Shown here piece by piece: positions 38,300 to 50,308 of a DNA stretch of 64,000 nucleotides (position 1 is the stretch's first letter; each line of letters begins with the position of its first letter). The notes under the pieces were generated by a model. That model worked only from the letters and a program-made list of their open reading frames with translations, was not told the origin of the DNA and did no database searches. This DNA comes from Bordetella genomosp. 9 (GTDB taxonomy: Bacteria; Pseudomonadota; Gammaproteobacteria; Burkholderiales; Burkholderiaceae_B), in contig NZ_CP021109.1 of NCBI RefSeq assembly GCF_002119725.1, positions 1 to 64,000 on the forward strand. The letters run 5' to 3'. The position numbers and the translations under genes were made by a program.

Positions 38300-39490
38300 A
38301 TGGAATTCAGCCAGTACAACGTCAACACCCTCATGGAGATCACCTCCCGCCCGGACCTCGTGTTCGTGCGAGGACAGGGATCCTGGCTGGAGGACAACAC
38401 CGGCAAGCGATATCTGGACTTCATCCAGGGCTGGGCGGTGAACTGCCTGGGCCATAGCGCTCCGGAAATGCTGCAGGCCCTGAACGAGCAGGCCGCCAAG
38501 CTGATGAACCCGTCGCCGGCTTACTACAACGAGCCGTCCCTGCAGCTTGCGCAGCGCCTGACCCGGGCGTCGGTGTTCGACCGCGTCTTTTTTGCGAACA
38601 GCGGCGCGGAAGCGAACGAAGGCGCCATCAAGCTGGCGCGCAAGTGGGGCCGCGTCAATCGCAACGGCGCGTACAAGATCATCACGATGAACCACAGCTT
38701 TCACGGCCGCACGCTCGCCACCATGTCGGCGTCCGGCAAGCCGGGCTGGGACACGATGTTCGCGCCGCAGGTGGACGGCTTCCCCAAGGCCGAGCTGAAC
38801 GACCTGGAGTCGGTGCGCAAGCTCATCGATGCACAAACGGTGGCCGTCATGCTCGAGCCGGTACAGGGCGAAGGCGGCGTGATTCCCGCCACGGTGGAGT
38901 TCATGCAGGGCCTGCGCAAACTGGCCGACGAGCATGGCATTCTGCTGATCGTCGATGAAGTGCAGACGGGCATGGGCCGCACCGGCACCATGTTCGCTTA
39001 CCAGCAGTTCGGCATCACGCCCGACATCATGACCCTGGGCAAGGGCATCGGCGGCGGCGTGCCGCTGGCCGCGCTGCTGGCGCGCCAGGACGTGAGCGTG
39101 TTCTCGCACGGCGAACAGGGCGGCACGTACAACGGCAACCCCCTGATGACGGCTGTTGGCACTGCTGTGTTCGATGCCTTGAACGCGCCGGGCTTTCTCG
39201 ACACCGTCAAGGCGCGCGGCCGCCAGCTTTCGGAAGGATTGATCAAGCTGTCGGAAAAATGGGGCATGCGCGGCGAGCGCGGCCTCGGCCTGCTGCGCGC
39301 GCTGGTCATGGACCGCGATGATGGTCCTGCCATCGTGGAGGCCGCCCGCAAACTGAATCCGGAAGGTCTGCTGCTGAACGCCCCGCGCGGCAATCTGCTG
39401 CGCTTCATGCCGGCGCTGAACGTCACCGAAGACGAGATCGAAAGCATGCTGAAGACGCTCGACGGAATCATCACCGCGATGCGCCGTTGA
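38300..39490 (+). CDS. argD: Acetylornithine-type aminotransferase
   Basis: 396 residues. Class III PLP aminotransferase. It shows FFANSGAEANEGAIKLARKWG, the NHSFHGRTLATMSASG segment, IVDEVQTGMGRTGTM and the PLP-lysine region TLGKGIGGGVPLAA. It resembles acetylornithine aminotransferase of arginine synthesis. AGGAACC precedes the ATG at 38300. A strong terminator follows at 39581. Confidence 0.88.
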   Translation: MEFSQYNVNTLMEITSRPDLVFVRGQGSWLEDNTGKRYLDFIQGWAVNCLGHSAPEMLQALNEQAAKLMNPSPAYYNEPSLQLAQRLTRASVFDRVFFANSGAEANEGAIKLARKWGRVNRNGAYKIITMNHSFHGRTLATMSASGKPGWDTMFAPQVDGFPKAELNDLESVRKLIDAQTVAVMLEPVQGEGGVIPATVEFMQGLRKLADEHGILLIVDEVQTGMGRTGTMFAYQQFGITPDIMTLGKGIGGGVPLAALLARQDVSVFSHGEQGGTYNGNPLMTAVGTAVFDALNAPGFLDTVKARGRQLSEGLIKLSEKWGMRGERGLGLLRALVMDRDDGPAIVEAARKLNPEGLLLNAPRGNLLRFMPALNVTEDEIESMLKTLDGIITAMRR

Positions 39491-39891
39491 ACGCCGCTGC
39501 CGTTGCACGCGGTCCGCGTCCCTCAGCGGCCGCGGCGGCAGCCCTCGGGCGGTGGGGATCCGGGCGGGCATTCCGCAGAAATCGGCTTCTTCGGAAGCCG
39601 ATTTTTTTGGGTAGTGATCGCGAATTGCCGCGGGACCGGCAACGGCAGCCACCACCTATGACAACCCCGGGCCGATTGAATTCTTATATCGACCATCTTG
39701 TAATCGGCCCGATATCGACAACAATTACCTATAAATTCGGAAAGATCAATTCCGTCCTAAGGGTTTATCCCTAACCCCCGAAGGCGCAGAATGCACTTCA
39801 TCGGGAACGCAACGGACACAGCTGGCGGCGGATTCCTCCCACGCGAAGCGGTGCCCCTCCCGGCCATTCAACAGGGATTAGGAGAAGTGTC
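39491..39891. promoter_or_regulatory. 401-bp gap: argD terminator and DUF4148 promoter
   Basis: After the argD terminator (39581-39608) comes the regulatory region of the downstream DUF4148 gene. It has a palindrome CGGAAA...TTCCG (39738-39754), then a CTAAGGGTTTATCCCTAA site (39757-39774), then a candidate -10 box CAGAAT 17 bp beyond TTTATCC. The same order and spacing occurs upstream of the paralogue at 16577. Confidence 0.65.
39581..39608 (+). terminator. Intrinsic terminator of argD
   Basis: ATCGGCTTC pairs perfectly with GAAGCCGAT over a TTCG tetraloop, followed by a T-run. A textbook intrinsic terminator. Confidence 0.93.
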
Positions 39892-40230
39892 ATGAAAGCC
39901 AAAACCATCGCTACCGCTTTGATTCTGTCGTTTGCCGCCATCGGCGCCGCGCAAGCCGGCACCCCGCGTGGCGATATCGATAACACCCCCTTCCAAGGCG
40001 TCTACGGCCAGGATGACAACGGCGTGAGCCGTGCCCAGGTCGTCGCTGAACTGCAGCAAGCCCGCGCCGCCGGCCTGACCGGCAATAGCGAGCCCGACAA
40101 CACGCCCTTCACCGCGCAAGCCGACAACGGCGTGTCGCGCGCGCAGGTCGCCGCCGAAGTGCAAGCCGGCAACGGCTCGTCGCATGTTGCCTTCGGCGAC
40201 CCCGACAACGCGCCGTTCGAAGGTGTCTGA
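39892..40230 (+). CDS. DUF4148 secreted small protein, paralogue 2
   Basis: 112 residues. Signal peptide MKAKTIATALILSFAAIGA..AQA, then the repeated pattern GDIDNTPFQGVYG ... SRAQV, a second SEPDNTPF ... SRAQV, and a final GDPDNAPFEGV. It is about two-thirds identical in feel to the paralogue at 16251-16577, with near-identical signal peptides. AGGAGAAG precedes the ATG. Function of DUF4148 unknown. Confidence 0.88.
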   Translation: MKAKTIATALILSFAAIGAAQAGTPRGDIDNTPFQGVYGQDDNGVSRAQVVAELQQARAAGLTGNSEPDNTPFTAQADNGVSRAQVAAEVQAGNGSSHVAFGDPDNAPFEGV

Positions 40231-40451
40231 TCGCGGCTGCGCAAAACGCCGGCGGCGCGCCGCCGACGCGGCGAAATGCCTGACGAAAGCTCGTAAAGAC
40301 AAAGGCGCCGGCCCGGTGAGCCGGGTCAGGCGCGAGGAAGTCCTGCCGTCCGCGCCAGTACGGGCGGGCGGTTCCCCGGCGAGAGGCGGGGATGCTGTGT
40401 GGCAGTCCTCTCGTGCAGTACGTCGGCCCCCTTTCGGGGGCCGATTTTTTT
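40231..40451 (+). other. Structured 3' region and intrinsic terminator
   Basis: After the DUF4148 stop, 190 nt run to a strong terminator: TCGGCCCCC paired with GGGGGCCGA over TTTC, then seven Ts (40423-40451). The region holds a nested stem near 40295-40335 (GCGCC..GGCGC around CCCGG..CCGGG). It is either a long 3' untranslated region or a separate small RNA. No match to RNase P, 6S or SRP RNA signatures was seen. Confidence 0.55.
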
Positions 40452-40482
40452 GCCTGGAGGCTTTGTGGCGCCGTCGTCTGCG

Positions 40483-42510
<2,028 letters not shown>

Positions 42511-42522
42511 GGGGTCTCCTCG

Positions 42523-44130
42523 TTACATGCGGAAGACGCCGAAGCGGGTTTCCGGGATGGGCGCATTCATCGCGGCGGATAAACCAAGCCCGAGCACGCG
42601 TCGGGTGTCGGCGGGCGCAATGATGCCGTCGTCCCACAGGCGTGCGGTGGCATGATAGGGGTGCCCTTCGCGCTCGTACTGTTCGCGGATGGGGGCCTTG
42701 AAGGCTTCTTCTTCCTCGGCGCTCCATGTGCCGCCCTTGGCCTGGATGCCGTCGCGCCGCACGGTGGCCAGCACGCTGGCCGCCTGCTCCCCGCCCATGA
42801 CCGAGATGCGCGCATTCGGCCACATGAACAGCAGGCGCGGCGAATAGGCGCGACCGCACATGCCGTAGTTGCCGGCGCCGAAGGAACCGCCGATCAGAAC
42901 GGTGAACTTGGGCACCGCCGCCGTTGCCACGGCCGTCACCATCTTTGCGCCATGGCGCGCGATGCCTTCGTTTTCATACTTGCGGCCCACCATGAAGCCG
43001 GTGATGTTCTGCAGGAACACCAGCGGAATACGCCGCTGCGCGCACAGTTCGATGAAATGCGCGCCTTTCTGCGCCGACTCGGAAAACAGGATGCCGTTGT
43101 TCGCGACGATGCCCACCGGCATGCCGTGCAGATGCGCGAAGCCCGTGACCAGCGTCTGTCCGTAGCGCGCCTTGAATTCATCGAAGTCGGAATCGTCGAC
43201 GATGCGGGCGATCACTTCGCGCACGTCGTAAGGCTTGCGTGTGTCGGCGGGGATGATGCCATTCAGTTCCTGCGGGTCGTAACGAGGCTCGCGCACCGGC
43301 TGCAGGGCCAGCGGGCGCGGCTTGACCCGGTTCAGGCGCGCGACGGCGTCGCGCGCCAGCCGCAAGGCGTGATGGTCGTCCGCCGCCAGATGGTCGGCCA
43401 CGCCCGACAGGCGCGTATGCACGTCGCCGCCGCCCAGGTCTTCGGCGCTGACTTCCTCGCCCGTGGCGGCCTTCACCAGCGGCGGCCCGCCCAGGAAAAT
43501 GGTCCCCTGGTTGCGCACGATGATGGACTCGTCGCTCATCGCGGGCACATAGGCGCCGCCGGCCGTGCATGACCCCATCACCACCGCGATCTGCGCGATG
43601 CCGTCGGCCGACATCACCGCCTGGTTGTAGAAGATGCGCCCGAAGTGGTCCCGGTCGGGAAAAACGTCTTCCTGGCGCGGCAGGTTGGCGCCGCCGGAGT
43701 CGACCAGATAGATGCACGGCAGCCGGTTCTGCGCCGCGATCTCCTGCGCGCGCAGGTGCTTCTTCACCGTCATCGGGTAGTAGGTGCCGCCCTTCACGGT
43801 GGCGTCATTGCAAACAATGACGCACTCGGTGCCCGACACCCGCCCGATGCCGGTGATCAGGCCGGCCGCTGGCGCTTCGCCGTCGTACATGCCGTGCGCC
43901 GCCAGCGGCGACAGCTCGAGAAACGGCGTGCCGGGATCGAGCAGACGCTCGACGCGTTCGCGCGGCAGCAGTTTGCCGCGCGAGACATGGCGGGCGCGCG
44001 CCGTTTCGCCGCCGCCTTGGGCGGCCTGCGCCATCTGCGCCCGCAGATCGTCCAGCAAGGCCTGCATGGCGCGGGCATTGTCCTGGAAGTCCTGCGCGCG
44101 CGGATTGATGCGGGATTCGATAATGGCCAT
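42523..44130 (-). CDS. liuB: 3-methylcrotonyl-CoA carboxylase, carboxyltransferase subunit
   Basis: 535 residues. Carboxyltransferase beta subunit. It shows [50 protein letters not shown] and the C-terminal [21 protein letters not shown] 44130 gives the family start [10 protein letters not shown]. It lies 14 bp after the thiolase stop and 12 bp before liuD, so all are cotranscribed. Confidence 0.92.
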   Translation of the reverse strand: MAIIESRINPRAQDFQDNARAMQALLDDLRAQMAQAAQGGGETARARHVSRGKLLPRERVERLLDPGTPFLELSPLAAHGMYDGEAPAAGLITGIGRVSGTECVIVCNDATVKGGTYYPMTVKKHLRAQEIAAQNRLPCIYLVDSGGANLPRQEDVFPDRDHFGRIFYNQAVMSADGIAQIAVVMGSCTAGGAYVPAMSDESIIVRNQGTIFLGGPPLVKAATGEEVSAEDLGGGDVHTRLSGVADHLAADDHHALRLARDAVARLNRVKPRPLALQPVREPRYDPQELNGIIPADTRKPYDVREVIARIVDDSDFDEFKARYGQTLVTGFAHLHGMPVGIVANNGILFSESAQKGAHFIELCAQRRIPLVFLQNITGFMVGRKYENEGIARHGAKMVTAVATAAVPKFTVLIGGSFGAGNYGMCGRAYSPRLLFMWPNARISVMGGEQAASVLATVRRDGIQAKGGTWSAEEEEAFKAPIREQYEREGHPYHATARLWDDGIIAPADTRRVLGLGLSAAMNAPIPETRFGVFRM

Positions 44131-44144
44131 GAGCCGCGTCCGCC

Positions 44145-45326
44145 TCAGATCATTTCGATGGCCATGGCGACGGCTTCGCCGCCGCCGATGCACAGGGTCG
44201 CAACGCCGCGTTTGCCGCCCTGCTTGCGCAAGGCCCCGACCAGCGTCGCCACCAGGCGCGCGCCGGAGCACCCGATGGGATGGCCCAGCGCGGTCGCGCC
44301 GCCATGCACGTTGACCTTGTCATGCGGAATGCCGAAGTCTTTCATGACGCCCATGGTGACCACGGCGAAGGCCTCATTGATCTCGTAGAGGTCGACGTCC
44401 TCGGCGCGCCAGCCGCTCTTCTGGAAAAGATTCTTCAACGCGCCGATCGGCGCGGTGGTGAACCAGTTCGGTTCCTGCGCGTGCTGCGCATGGCTGACGA
44501 CGCGGGCCAGCGGTTTCACGCCCAGCTTTTCCGCCGTCGACAGGCGCATCAGCACCATGGCGGCCGCCCCGTCGGAAATGGACGCCGAGCTGGCCGCCGT
44601 GACGGTGCCGTCTTTTTTGAAGGCCGGCTTGAGCGTAGGGATCTTCTCGGGCAAAGCCTTGGTCGGCGCCTCGTCGGTATCGACGACTACGTCGCCCTTG
44701 CGTCCGGCCACCGTCACCGGCGCGATTTCCCATTTGAAGCTGCCGTCTTCGGTGGCGGCGCGCGCGCGGCGCAGCGATTCCAAGGCGAAAGCGTCCTGCT
44801 GGTCACGCGTGAATTCGAAGCGCGCCGCGCAATCCTCGGCAAACACGCCCATGGCAGTGCCGCGCTGGTAGGCATCTTCCAGTCCGTCCAGCGCCATGTG
44901 GTCGTAGACGGTGGAATGGCCGTAGCGATAGCCCTGGCGGCCCTTCAGCAGCAGATAGGGAGCGTTGCTCATGCTCTCCTGTCCGCCGGCCACGACGATC
45001 TGCGCCGAGCCTACGGCCAGCATGTCGTGACCCAGCATGGCGGCCTTCAGCCCGGAGCCGCATACCTTGTGCACCGTGGTGCATGCCACGCCGATGGGCA
45101 AGCCCGCACCCAGCGCGGCCTGGCGCGCCGGCGCCTGGCCCTGGCCGGCCTGCAGGACGTTGCCCATCAGGACTTCATCGACCTGTTCCGGCTTGATCCC
45201 GGCGCGTTCGACGGCGGCCTTGATGGCGACCGAACCGAGCTCATGCGCGGCCAGGCTGGACAGGCTGCCCAGCATGCCCCCCATCGGGGTGCGGGCGACG
45301 GAAACGATAACGACGGGATCAGACAT
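44145..45326 (-). CDS. Acetyl-CoA C-acetyltransferase (thiolase)
   Basis: 393 residues. Thiolase with nucleophile C89 in [10 protein letters not shown], active-site His in [17 protein letters not shown] and Cys in [11 protein letters not shown]. It probably splits acetoacetyl-CoA, the end product of leucine breakdown, or completes the pathway. It sits between liuA and liuB in the cluster. Confidence 0.92.
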   Translation of the reverse strand: MSDPVVIVSVARTPMGGMLGSLSSLAAHELGSVAIKAAVERAGIKPEQVDEVLMGNVLQAGQGQAPARQAALGAGLPIGVACTTVHKVCGSGLKAAMLGHDMLAVGSAQIVVAGGQESMSNAPYLLLKGRQGYRYGHSTVYDHMALDGLEDAYQRGTAMGVFAEDCAARFEFTRDQQDAFALESLRRARAATEDGSFKWEIAPVTVAGRKGDVVVDTDEAPTKALPEKIPTLKPAFKKDGTVTAASSASISDGAAAMVLMRLSTAEKLGVKPLARVVSHAQHAQEPNWFTTAPIGALKNLFQKSGWRAEDVDLYEINEAFAVVTMGVMKDFGIPHDKVNVHGGATALGHPIGCSGARLVATLVGALRKQGGKRGVATLCIGGGEAVAMAIEMI

Positions 45327-45399
45327 GATGACTCCTCTTGCAGCGGTGGCGACGGCGCCGCCACGACGGGCATGACGCGGGGCCGCGCGATGGACGGGT

Positions 45400-46578
45400 T
45401 CAGGCGGTTTCGTTGAAGAGCTCTCGGCCGATCAGCATGCGCCGGATCTCGCTGGTGCCAGCGCCGATCTCATACAGCTTGGCGTCGCGCCACAGCCGCC
45501 CGGTCGGGAATTCGTTGATATAACCGTTGCCGCCCAGGATCTGCACGCCTTCGCCGGCCATCCAGGTCGCCTTTTCGGCGGCGTAAAGAATCAGGGCCGC
45601 GCAGTCCTTGCGCACGCGGCGCACGTGTTCGGTACCCAGTTTGTCCAGGTTGCGGCCGACGGCGTAGCAGAATGCACGGCAGGCCTGCAGGCCGGCGTAC
45701 ATGTCGGCGATCTTGCCCTGGATCAGCTGGAATTCGCCGATGGGCTGGCCGAACTGCCGGCGTTCATGGATGTAGGGGACCACCACATCCATCACGGCCT
45801 GCATGATGCCCAGCGGTCCGGCGGCAAGGACGGCGCGTTCGTAGTCAAGACCGCTCATCAGCACCTTTACGCCGCCGTTGATTTCGCCCAGCACGTTTTC
45901 CTCGGGCACTTCACAGTCCTGGAAAACGAGCTCGCCGGTATGGCTGCCCCGCATGCCCAGCTTGTCGAGCTTTTGCGCCACCGAAAAACCGCTGAATCCC
46001 TTCTCGACCAGGAATGCGGTGATGCCGCGCTGCTTCGCCTGCGGATCGGTCTTGGCGTAGACCACCAGCGTGTCGGCATCCGGGCCATTGGTGATCCACA
46101 TCTTGCTGCCGTTCAGCACATAGCGGTCGCCCTTCTTTTCCGCGCGCAGCGTCATGCTGACCACATCGGAACCGGCGCCGGGCTCGCTCATGGCAAGCGC
46201 GCCGACGTGTTCGCCGGAGATCAGCTTGGGAAGGTAGCGGCGCTTCTGCGCCTCGGTGCCATTGCGGTGGATCTGGTTGACGCACAGGTTGGAGTGCGCG
46301 CCATAGGACAGACCTACCGACGCGCTGGCGCGCGAGATCTCCTCCATCGCGATCATGTGGGCCAGGTAGCCCATCTGCGCGCCGCCATAGGCCTCGCTGG
46401 CGGTCATCCCGAGCACACCCAGGTCGCCAAGTTTTTTCCACAGGTCCATGGGGAACTGGTCGCTGCGGTCGATCTCCGCCGCTCGGGGCGCGATCTCGGC
46501 CTGTGCGAAACGGCGCACGGTATCGCGCAACAGCTCCAGGTCTTCGCCGAGGTCGAAGCTCAAACCGGGAATGTCCAT
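45400..46578 (-). CDS. liuA: Isovaleryl-CoA dehydrogenase
   Basis: 392 residues. FAD-dependent acyl-CoA dehydrogenase; oxidises isovaleryl-CoA to 3-methylcrotonyl-CoA. The catalytic base is the Glu of [17 protein letters not shown], as in known isovaleryl-CoA dehydrogenases, and not the usual C-terminal Glu. [14 protein letters not shown] is the FAD/substrate region. It is the first structural gene of the liu operon behind the operator at 46716. Confidence 0.92.
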   Translation of the reverse strand: MDIPGLSFDLGEDLELLRDTVRRFAQAEIAPRAAEIDRSDQFPMDLWKKLGDLGVLGMTASEAYGGAQMGYLAHMIAMEEISRASASVGLSYGAHSNLCVNQIHRNGTEAQKRRYLPKLISGEHVGALAMSEPGAGSDVVSMTLRAEKKGDRYVLNGSKMWITNGPDADTLVVYAKTDPQAKQRGITAFLVEKGFSGFSVAQKLDKLGMRGSHTGELVFQDCEVPEENVLGEINGGVKVLMSGLDYERAVLAAGPLGIMQAVMDVVVPYIHERRQFGQPIGEFQLIQGKIADMYAGLQACRAFCYAVGRNLDKLGTEHVRRVRKDCAALILYAAEKATWMAGEGVQILGGNGYINEFPTGRLWRDAKLYEIGAGTSEIRRMLIGRELFNETA

Positions 46579-46715
46579 GCCTGTCTCCAGAAAAGCGGGT
46601 GCTTACATAGGCGCCTGCAAGGGCAGGCGGGCACCACGTATCGGGGGTTGCAGCCGGCGGCCGGACTATCTTGCGCCCGGCGTTGCGGCCGATGCAATGC
46701 TGCGCCGCCTATATT

Positions 46716-46731
46716 ACGTTTACGTAAACGT
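46716..46731. promoter_or_regulatory. LiuR operator upstream of liuA
   Basis: ACGTTTACGTAAACGT is a perfect 16-bp palindrome in the 207-bp liuR-liuA gap. It lies between TTGATA and TAATAT on the minus strand, so it overlaps a promoter core in the way MerR-type regulators use. It matches the known proteobacterial LiuR type of site. Confidence 0.8.
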
Positions 46732-46785
46732 TATATCAATACGCCGTCCGTGTGCCGCCCGGGCCCGCGGGCACGGCGCACCGCC

Positions 46786-47166
46786 TCAGGCCTGGACTTC
46801 GAGCAGGCGCCGGCATTCCGCTTCCTGGCTGGCGATTTCCGCCAGCGTGTCGTCGATATCGCGGCGCTGCTGTTCCAGGATTTGGCGGTGGCGCGTCAGG
46901 ATCGCCAGATATTCCCGCAGCTGCGCTTCGGTTCCGCCCGGGCCGTCGTACATGTCGATGAGGCTGCGGATTTCCGCCAGTTGCAAGCCCAGCCGCTTAC
47001 CCCGCAGCGCGAGTTTCAGCCGGGTGCGGTCGCGGCTGCTGTAGACGCGGTTGCGCCCGTCCCGCGCGGGGCTGACGATGCCCTGGTCCTCGTAGAACCG
47101 GATGGTGCGGGGCGTGATGTCGAATTCGCGCGCGAGTTCGGAAATAGTCCAGGATGTGGGCGACAT
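46786..47166 (-). CDS. liuR: MerR-family regulator of leucine/isovalerate degradation
   Basis: 126 residues. MerR helix-turn-helix and wing: TISELAREFDITPRTIRFYEDQGI then RVYSSRDRTRLKLALRGKRLGL. A C-terminal coiled-coil (HRQILEQQRRDIDDTLAEIASQEAEC) serves dimerisation. It is upstream of liuA on the same strand. Sites at 46716-46731 and 47179-47193 suggest control of liuA, itself and the divergent hydrolase gene. Confidence 0.9.
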   Translation of the reverse strand: MSPTSWTISELAREFDITPRTIRFYEDQGIVSPARDGRNRVYSSRDRTRLKLALRGKRLGLQLAEIRSLIDMYDGPGGTEAQLREYLAILTRHRQILEQQRRDIDDTLAEIASQEAECRRLLEVQA

Positions 47167-47178
47167 GGCATTGGCAGC

Positions 47179-47193
47179 TTACGTAAACGTCAA
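47179..47193. promoter_or_regulatory. Second LiuR-type site, in the liuR divergent promoter
   Basis: TTACGTAAACGTCAA, 12 bp upstream of the liuR start codon, repeats most of the operator at 46716. On the minus strand it starts TTGACG, a -35-like element. It also lies upstream of the divergent metallo-hydrolase gene. Confidence 0.65.
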
Positions 47194-47234
47194 TTATGAT
47201 GGCCTGGAGGCCACCGTCAAGCTGGAGATGCGTC

Positions 47235-48308
47235 ATGAACCCGAATGAGCACAAGCTGGAGTATCCATGGGGCGAGAGCCAGCCCGAACCGGGCGCCGCC
47301 CGGGAGATCGCTCCGGGCGTCCGGTGGATACGCATGCCCCTGCCGTTCGCGCTGGACCATATCAATTTATGGCTGCTGCGTGACGAAATCGACGGCCGCC
47401 AGGGCTGGACCGTCGTGGATGCCGGTATCAGCCGGGACGAGGTCAAGGCGCTCTGGAACCGCATCTTCGACGAGCAACTGGACGGTCTGCCTGTCCTGCG
47501 CGTGCTGGTCACCCACATGCATCCGGACCACGTTGGCCTGGCGGACTGGATCTGCCGCCGCTGGGATGCTCCGTTGTGGATGACGATGACCGACTATGCC
47601 GTGGCCTGCCTGTTTTCCCGTGGCGGCGCCCTGGGCGGCAGCGGCGGCGCAGGCGCGGGCGGCGACAGCGCGGTGGCGCACTTCGCGCGGCATGGCTTGT
47701 CCGACCCCCAGGCGCAGGAGCAGATCCGCCAGCGCGCGGGCTATTACCCCAACCTGGTGCCCTCGGTGCCAGGGCACTTCACCCGCATCATGGACGGCGA
47801 CAGCATCCGCGTGGGTGCGCATGACTGGCGCGTGATCGTCGGCTACGGCCATGCGCCCGAGCATGCGTCGCTTTATTGTCCGGCGCTCAATGTGCTGATC
47901 TCGGGCGACATGGTGCTGCCGCGCATATCGACGAATGTGAGCGTGTTCAATTACGAGCCCGATGCCAACCCCCTGCCGCTGTACCTGCGCAGCCTGGACG
48001 GGTATGGCGACGTTCCGGCAGATGCGCTGGTGCTGCCTTCGCACGGCCGGCCGTTCAAGGGCCTGCACGAACGCATCGCGCAACAGCAGGCGCACCATGC
48101 CGAACGTCTGCAGGACGTAATGTCGGCGTGCCGCCGGCCATGCAGCGCCGCCGATATCGTGCCGGTGCTGTTCAAGCGCCAGCTGGATCTGCATCAGCTG
48201 ACCTTCGCGATGGGCGAGGCGCTGGCGCACTTGCACGCGCTGTACTTCGAAGGACGCCTGACACGCCGTACCGGCGAGGACGGCGTGGTGCGCTTCGTCG
48301 CGGCCTAG
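47235..48308 (+). CDS. MBL-fold metallo-hydrolase
   Basis: About 357 residues. Metallo-beta-lactamase fold hydrolase with the metal motif THMHPDHVGLAD, a second His in GYGHAPEHASLYCPA, Asp in ISGDMVLP and His in LPSHGRPF. The C-terminal helical part (HQLTFAMGEALAHLHAL) is like that of predicted thioesterase/glyoxalase-like members. It is divergent from liuR across a LiuR-type site, so it may help leucine or acyl-CoA metabolism. ATG 47235 has GGAG upstream. Confidence 0.88.
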   Translation: MNPNEHKLEYPWGESQPEPGAAREIAPGVRWIRMPLPFALDHINLWLLRDEIDGRQGWTVVDAGISRDEVKALWNRIFDEQLDGLPVLRVLVTHMHPDHVGLADWICRRWDAPLWMTMTDYAVACLFSRGGALGGSGGAGAGGDSAVAHFARHGLSDPQAQEQIRQRAGYYPNLVPSVPGHFTRIMDGDSIRVGAHDWRVIVGYGHAPEHASLYCPALNVLISGDMVLPRISTNVSVFNYEPDANPLPLYLRSLDGYGDVPADALVLPSHGRPFKGLHERIAQQQAHHAERLQDVMSACRRPCSAADIVPVLFKRQLDLHQLTFAMGEALAHLHALYFEGRLTRRTGEDGVVRFVAA

Positions 48309-48348
48309 GCCGGCTTGCGCATCCCGCCGGGCGGGCCCAGACCTTCCG

Positions 48349-48975
48349 TCAGCGCACCGACGTCGCCAGCCGCACGGCCAGTCCGGCGAACACCAGTCCC
48401 GCGCAGGTATTCAACACGCGCCGGGCGCGAGCCGAGCGCTGCAGCATGGCGCCCGCGGCGCCGGAAAAGACCGCGATCCCGCCGAAAACCAGCATGGTCG
48501 CCACCATGAAAACCCCGCCGAGCGCCACGATCTGAAGGCCGACCGGGCCGGCCGCGGGGGCGGTGAACTGCGGCAGGAAAGCCAGGAAAAAGAGCAGCAC
48601 CTTGGGGTTGGTCAGATTCATAACGATGCCGCGCAGGTAAAGCGCGCGGGCGCCAAGCTTCGGCGCGGCCCCGGCGCCGCCGGCGCCCGCCGGGGCCCGG
48701 AACGCCTGCCACGCCAGGTAGGCCAGATACAGCGCGCCCGCCCATTTCAAAAGCGCGAAAGCCACTGGCGATGCCGCGAAAACGGCCGCCAGGCCCACGG
48801 CCACCGCGGCGGTATGTCCCAGCAGCCCGGTGCAAAGCCCCAGCACCACCATCAAGCCGGCGGATCGGCCCCATAGCGCCGATTGCATCAGCACGAAAAG
48901 ATTGTCCGGGCCCGGCGACAGCGCCAGCAGGATGGCAATGCCGAAGAAGGTGGTCAAGGTATGGAGGTCGGGCAT
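48349..48975 (-). CDS. LysE-family exporter
   Basis: 208 residues, six or so membrane segments. Amino-acid exporter family (LysE/RhtB), with LALSPGPDNLFVLMQSA near the start and MNLTNPKVLLFFLAFLPQF in the middle, both typical. It exports an amino acid or analogue; the substrate is not predictable. It is divergent from metC across 96 bp. Confidence 0.92.
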   Translation of the reverse strand: MPDLHTLTTFFGIAILLALSPGPDNLFVLMQSALWGRSAGLMVVLGLCTGLLGHTAAVAVGLAAVFAASPVAFALLKWAGALYLAYLAWQAFRAPAGAGGAGAAPKLGARALYLRGIVMNLTNPKVLLFFLAFLPQFTAPAAGPVGLQIVALGGVFMVATMLVFGGIAVFSGAAGAMLQRSARARRVLNTCAGLVFAGLAVRLATSVR

Positions 48976-49071
48976 GGCGTCACATAACCGGCCGGCATAA
49001 AGGCATGGCCGGGCACATCAGTCCAAAGATGGCATCATAGGCGACCTGGATACATCCAAACCTTTCCGCTC

Positions 49072-50271
49072 ATGGCATCCGATTCCAAGCACATCGACAC
49101 GCTCCTCCAGCACACCGGCATCGCGGATTTCGATCCCGCCAGCGGCGCGGCGCCGGTGGGCTTGCCGCCCGTACGCACGAGCACGGTGCGTTTCCAGAAC
49201 CTGGATGCGCTTGAAACCGCCGAACGGCGCAAGGCGGCCGGCGAGCGCGTGGTGGCTTACGGGCGCATGGGGCTGGATACCCATGTGGCCCTGGAGGACG
49301 TGTTCAAGCACCTGGAGCAGGGCACGCATTGCTACCTGGCGCCGTCCGGCCTGTCCGCCATCACGCTTGCATTCATGTCGCTGCTGTCGGCCGGCGATCA
49401 TGCCCTGGTGGCGGACAATGTGTACGGGCCCGTCCATGCGCTGGACCATGCCGTGCTCAGCCGGATGGGCATCGAACTGACCTTTTTCGCGCCCAATCAC
49501 GACGACATCGATACGCTGGTGCGGCCGAATACCCGCGTGCTCTACGTCGAATCGCCCGGTTCGCTGCTGTTCGAGATGCTGGATATTCCTGCGCTGGCCG
49601 AAAAGGCGCGCCGGCACGGGCTGGTGCTGGTGAGCGACAACACGTGGGGATCGGGCTACATCTACAAGCCGCTGGCGCTGGGCGCGCAGGTATCCGTGGT
49701 GGCGGGCACCAAATACGTGGGCGGCCATTCCGACTTGATGTTGGGTGCGGTGGTGACCAACGACGCGGGCATCGCGCAACGGATCAACAAGACCCAGTAT
49801 GCAATGGGCTATTCGATCAGCGCCGACGATGCCTGGCTTGCGCTGCGCGGCGTGCGCACCTTGCCGCTGCGGATGGCGCAGCACGCGCGCAATGCCTTGC
49901 GCGTTTGCGAGTTTCTGGCCGAACGCGAGGAAGTGGCCCGGCTCTACCATCCGGCCTTGCCGAGCGATCCCGGCCACGCGCTATGGCGCCGCGATTGCAC
50001 CGGGTCCAACGGCATGATGGCCGCCGCGTTGCGGCTGCCCATGGCCCAGGCGCGCGTCTTCGTGGACGCGCTGAAGCTGTTCAGCATCGGCTATTCGTGG
50101 GGCGGCTTCGAAAGCCTGGTGCAGCTCGTGTCGCCGCAGTCGCTGGCGGGACACCGCTATTGGCGTGGCGACGGTCCGGCGGTGGTGCGCCTGCACATTG
50201 GCCTGGAGGCGCCGGAAGACTTGATTGAAGACCTGGCGCAGGCGTTGGACAGAGCCCGCGGCGCGGCGTAG
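49072..50271 (+). CDS. metC: Cystathionine beta-lyase
   Basis: 399 residues. PLP enzyme splitting cystathionine to homocysteine. PLP-lysine K214 in VAGTKYVGGHSD, with YLAPSGLSAITLAFM and SDNTWGSGYIYKPLALGAQ. The pattern fits cystathionine beta-lyase better than gamma-synthase. Neighbour LysE exporter is divergent. Confidence 0.9.
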   Translation: MASDSKHIDTLLQHTGIADFDPASGAAPVGLPPVRTSTVRFQNLDALETAERRKAAGERVVAYGRMGLDTHVALEDVFKHLEQGTHCYLAPSGLSAITLAFMSLLSAGDHALVADNVYGPVHALDHAVLSRMGIELTFFAPNHDDIDTLVRPNTRVLYVESPGSLLFEMLDIPALAEKARRHGLVLVSDNTWGSGYIYKPLALGAQVSVVAGTKYVGGHSDLMLGAVVTNDAGIAQRINKTQYAMGYSISADDAWLALRGVRTLPLRMAQHARNALRVCEFLAEREEVARLYHPALPSDPGHALWRRDCTGSNGMMAAALRLPMAQARVFVDALKLFSIGYSWGGFESLVQLVSPQSLAGHRYWRGDGPAVVRLHIGLEAPEDLIEDLAQALDRARGAA

Positions 50272-50308
50272 ACGCCCCCGTGGCCAGGCGGCGCACCGCC
50301 AGGGCGCC

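Noticed and set aside
40231-40451. RNase P, 6S, SRP RNA or a cobalamin riboswitch
   Set aside because: A short resemblance to the SRP domain IV loop and to the cobalamin motif (GTCAGG then CCTGCC) does not extend to the rest of either consensus, so no known RNA is claimed.
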